This document shows positions 61,938-64,000 of a stretch of DNA of 64,000 bases, piece by piece. The notes beneath the pieces were generated by a model. The model made no database searches, was not told the origin of the DNA, and saw only the letters and a list, made by a program, of their open reading frames with translations. A program made the translations under genes and the position numbers. The DNA comes from Pseudomonas persica (GTDB lineage: Bacteria > Pseudomonadota > Gammaproteobacteria > Pseudomonadales > Pseudomonadaceae), in assembly GCF_900291015.1 (NCBI RefSeq), contig NZ_OLKL01000045.1, forward strand, positions 99,551 through 163,550, in the 5' to 3' direction. Positions within the stretch are counted from its first letter, which is position 1; each line of letters opens with the position of its first letter.

Positions 61938-63980
61938 ATGCAAACCAAGCCCCAACCCCCGATTGCCCACGCCGACAACACCGCTGACCCGTACGCCTGG
62001 CTGCAACAGCGCGACAGCCCCGAGGTGCTGGCCTACCTGCAGGCCGAGAACGCCTATCAGGAAGCCTGCCTGGCCGAGCAGGCGCCACTGCGCGAACAAC
62101 TGTTCGAAGAGATCAAGGGCCGCATCCTGGAAACCGACCTGTCGTTGCCGGCGCCCTGGGGCCCCTACCTGTACTACACCCGTACCACCGCAGGCGACGA
62201 ATACCCGCGCCACTACCGCTGCCCGCGCCCGGCCGACGACTCCAACACGGTCGATGAAAGCCAGGAGCAACTGCTGCTCGACCCCAACGCCCTGGCCAAC
62301 GGCAGCTTCCTGTCCCTCGGCGCGTTCAACGTCAGCCCCGACCACCGCCTGCTGGCCTACAGCCTGGACACCAGCGGCGACGAAATCTTCACCCTGTACG
62401 TCAAGGACCTGGCCAGTGACAGCGTCACCACCCTGCCCTTCGACGACTGCGACGGCAGCCTGACCTGGGCCAACGACAGCCAGACGCTGTTCTTCGCCGA
62501 ACTGGACGACACCCACCGGCCGTGGCGCCTGCGGCGCCACACCCTGGGCAACGAAGGCGCGCAGACCGTGTTCGAGGAGCCCGACGGGCGCTTCTTCCTG
62601 CATTGCTACCGCACCAGCTCCGAGCGCCAGCTGGTGCTGCTGCTGAACAGCAAGACCACCAGCGAGGCCTGGGTGCTGGATGCGCAGACCCCGCAGGCGT
62701 CGTTCACCTGCCTGGCACCACGCGTCGAAGGCCACGAGTACTTCCCCGACCACGGCCAGCTCGACGGCCAGTGGCGCTGGTTCATCCGCACCAACCAGGA
62801 CGGCATCAACTTCGCCCTGTACCACGCCCCGGTCGCACCGGTGCCCAGCCGTGAGCAATGGCAGGTGCTGGTAGCGCACCGCGACACGATCATGCTCGAA
62901 GGCCTCAGCCTGAATGCCGGCGCGCTGACCCTGAGCCTGCGCGAAGGCGGCCTGCCGATCATCGAGGTACGCCCGCAGGGCCTGGCGGCCTACCGCGTCG
63001 CCCTGCCCGACGCGGCCTACAGCCTGTACGTGCAGGACAGCCTGGAGTTTGCCAGCCCACGCCTGCGCCTGCGCTACGAAGCACTCAACCGCCCGGCCCA
63101 GGTGCGCCAGCTGGAGCTGGCCAGCGGTGCCCAGGCGGTGCTCAAGCAAACCCCGGTGCTGGGGCCGTTCGATGCCGACGACTATGTCAGCGAACGCCTG
63201 TGGGCCAGCGCAGCGGACGGCACCCAGGTGCCGATCAGCCTGGTGCGCCGCCGCCAGGACCTGGGCCGGACCGTACCGCTGTACCTGTATGGCTACGGCG
63301 CCTATGGCGAAAGCCTCGACCCATGGTTCTCGCATGCACGCCTGAGCCTGCTGGAGCGCGGCGTGGCCTTTGCCATCGCCCATGTGCGTGGCGGCGGCGA
63401 ACTGGGCGAAGCTTGGTACCGCGCCGGCAAGCAGGAGCACAAGCACAATTCCTTCAGCGACTTCATCGCCTGTGCCGAGCACCTGATCGCCGAGAGTGTG
63501 ACCGCTGCCGACCGCCTGGCCATCAGTGGCGGCAGCGCCGGTGGCCTGCTGATCGGCGCAGTGCTCAACCTGCGCCCCGAGCTGTTCCGCTGTGCGATTG
63601 CCGAAGTGCCGTTCGTCGACGTGCTCAATACCATGCTCGACCCCGAACTGCCGCTGACCGTGACCGAGTACGACGAATGGGGCAATCCTGAAGAGCCGCA
63701 GGTGTATGAGCGGATCAAGGCCTACGCACCGTACGAGAACGTGAAGCAACAGGCCTACCCGGCGATGCTGGTAGTGGCGGGCTACAACGACAGCCGCGTG
63801 CAGTACTGGGAGGCGGCCAAGTGGGTGGCGCGGCTGCGCACGCGCAAGACCGACGACAACCTGCTGCTGCTCAAGACCGAGATGGGCGCTGGGCATGGCG
63901 GGATGAGCGGGCGGTATCAGGGGCTGAAGGATGTGGCCCTTGAGTATGCGTTCGTATTCGGCGAGCTAGGTATCGTTTGA
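61938..63980 (+). CDS. ptrB: Oligopeptidase B (protease II, S9 family)
   Basis: A 680-residue cytoplasmic serine peptidase that cuts short peptides after Arg or Lys. The N-terminal part is the seven-bladed propeller (DPYAWLQQRDSPEVLAYLQA, then LPAPWGPYLYYTRTTAGDEY). The catalytic domain is C-terminal: YGYGAYGESLDPWFSHARLS, the nucleophile in AISGGSAGGLLIGAVLNLRP, and the His in EMGAGHGGMSGRYQ close to the end. Complete within the window. ATG codons at 61926 and 61938 are both possible; the second gives the usual length. Confidence 0.94.
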   Translation: MQTKPQPPIAHADNTADPYAWLQQRDSPEVLAYLQAENAYQEACLAEQAPLREQLFEEIKGRILETDLSLPAPWGPYLYYTRTTAGDEYPRHYRCPRPADDSNTVDESQEQLLLDPNALANGSFLSLGAFNVSPDHRLLAYSLDTSGDEIFTLYVKDLASDSVTTLPFDDCDGSLTWANDSQTLFFAELDDTHRPWRLRRHTLGNEGAQTVFEEPDGRFFLHCYRTSSERQLVLLLNSKTTSEAWVLDAQTPQASFTCLAPRVEGHEYFPDHGQLDGQWRWFIRTNQDGINFALYHAPVAPVPSREQWQVLVAHRDTIMLEGLSLNAGALTLSLREGGLPIIEVRPQGLAAYRVALPDAAYSLYVQDSLEFASPRLRLRYEALNRPAQVRQLELASGAQAVLKQTPVLGPFDADDYVSERLWASAADGTQVPISLVRRRQDLGRTVPLYLYGYGAYGESLDPWFSHARLSLLERGVAFAIAHVRGGGELGEAWYRAGKQEHKHNSFSDFIACAEHLIAESVTAADRLAISGGSAGGLLIGAVLNLRPELFRCAIAEVPFVDVLNTMLDPELPLTVTEYDEWGNPEEPQVYERIKAYAPYENVKQQAYPAMLVVAGYNDSRVQYWEAAKWVARLRTRKTDDNLLLLKTEMGAGHGGMSGRYQGLKDVALEYAFVFGELGIV

Positions 63981-64000
63981 GATATCTGGGGGCGCTTTGC

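Noticed and set aside
61890-63896. A 668-codon minus-strand frame opposite ptrB
   Set aside because: Shadow of oligopeptidase B, whose catalytic motifs are intact on the plus strand.

Overview
This window looks like a fluorescent Pseudomonas chromosome of the P. putida type. It is GC-rich, carries many copies of the roughly 35-bp P. putida REP palindrome (cores GCGGGTAAACCCGC and CTCCCACAGG), and contains a pyoverdine locus. No tRNA, rRNA, IS element, prophage or CRISPR array was seen.

Layout. (1) Positions 1-2768: a minus-strand cluster of an ECF42-type sigma factor with its usual DGPF (YCII), SRPBCC and SnoaL partners. (2) 2962-12220: housekeeping and small conserved genes (DUF2790, GNAT, peptide deformylase, YihY/BrkB membrane protein, S1-type RNA-binding protein, DUF6279 lipoprotein, aceK, two EamA transporters around a DUF4265 gene). 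(3) 12777-48058: the pyoverdine region. A PvdO-like gene and an FpvA-type receptor point right. They meet, at a two-way terminator, a convergent 27-kb operon of three non-ribosomal peptide synthetases (read 43742 to 16375), followed upstream by a DUF3077 gene with an elaborate leader and a SyrP-like aspartate beta-hydroxylase. Divergent from syrP is a two-gene azurin-pvdE operon. (4) 48101-55000: an orphan ATPase behind a phased CTATAAT repeat array, lpxO, cysK, a DUF748 protein, and a MoxR/VWA pair. (5) 55092-59804: the 5-oxoprolinase operon (MFS-pxpA-pxpB-pxpC) with a divergent LysR gene. (6) 59939-63980: DUF2937, YafJ-like amidotransferase, a small membrane protein and oligopeptidase B.

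How the pyoverdine genes work together. Specificity residues read by eye give Asp-Lys (first synthetase), Asp-Ser-Ala (second) and Ser-hydroxyornithine-like (third, with thioesterase). Epimerization domains follow the second Asp and both Ser. Each condensation domain after an epimerization domain is of the D-accepting type and the others are L-accepting, so the line is internally consistent: chromophore-Asp-Lys-D-(OH)Asp-D-Ser-Ala-D-Ser-(cyclo-OH-Orn). SyrP would hydroxylate Asp, PvdE would export the precursor to the periplasm, PvdO would help finish the chromophore and FpvA would take up the iron complex. Five sites resembling the PvdS/PfrI iron-starvation promoter (TAAAT-N16-CGT) lie before pvdO, fpvA, the NRPS operon, syrP and azurin. 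PvdL, PvdH, PvdA, the sigma factor and the anti-sigma factor are not in the window.

Most interesting non-standard signals: the phased repeats before the ATPase; a nested hairpin upstream of the DUF3077 gene whose loop is complementary to that gene's Shine-Dalgarno region; an azurin inside the siderophore regulon with Phe in place of the Gly next to a copper ligand; and a 1.6-kb near-identical serine adenylation segment shared by two synthetase genes.
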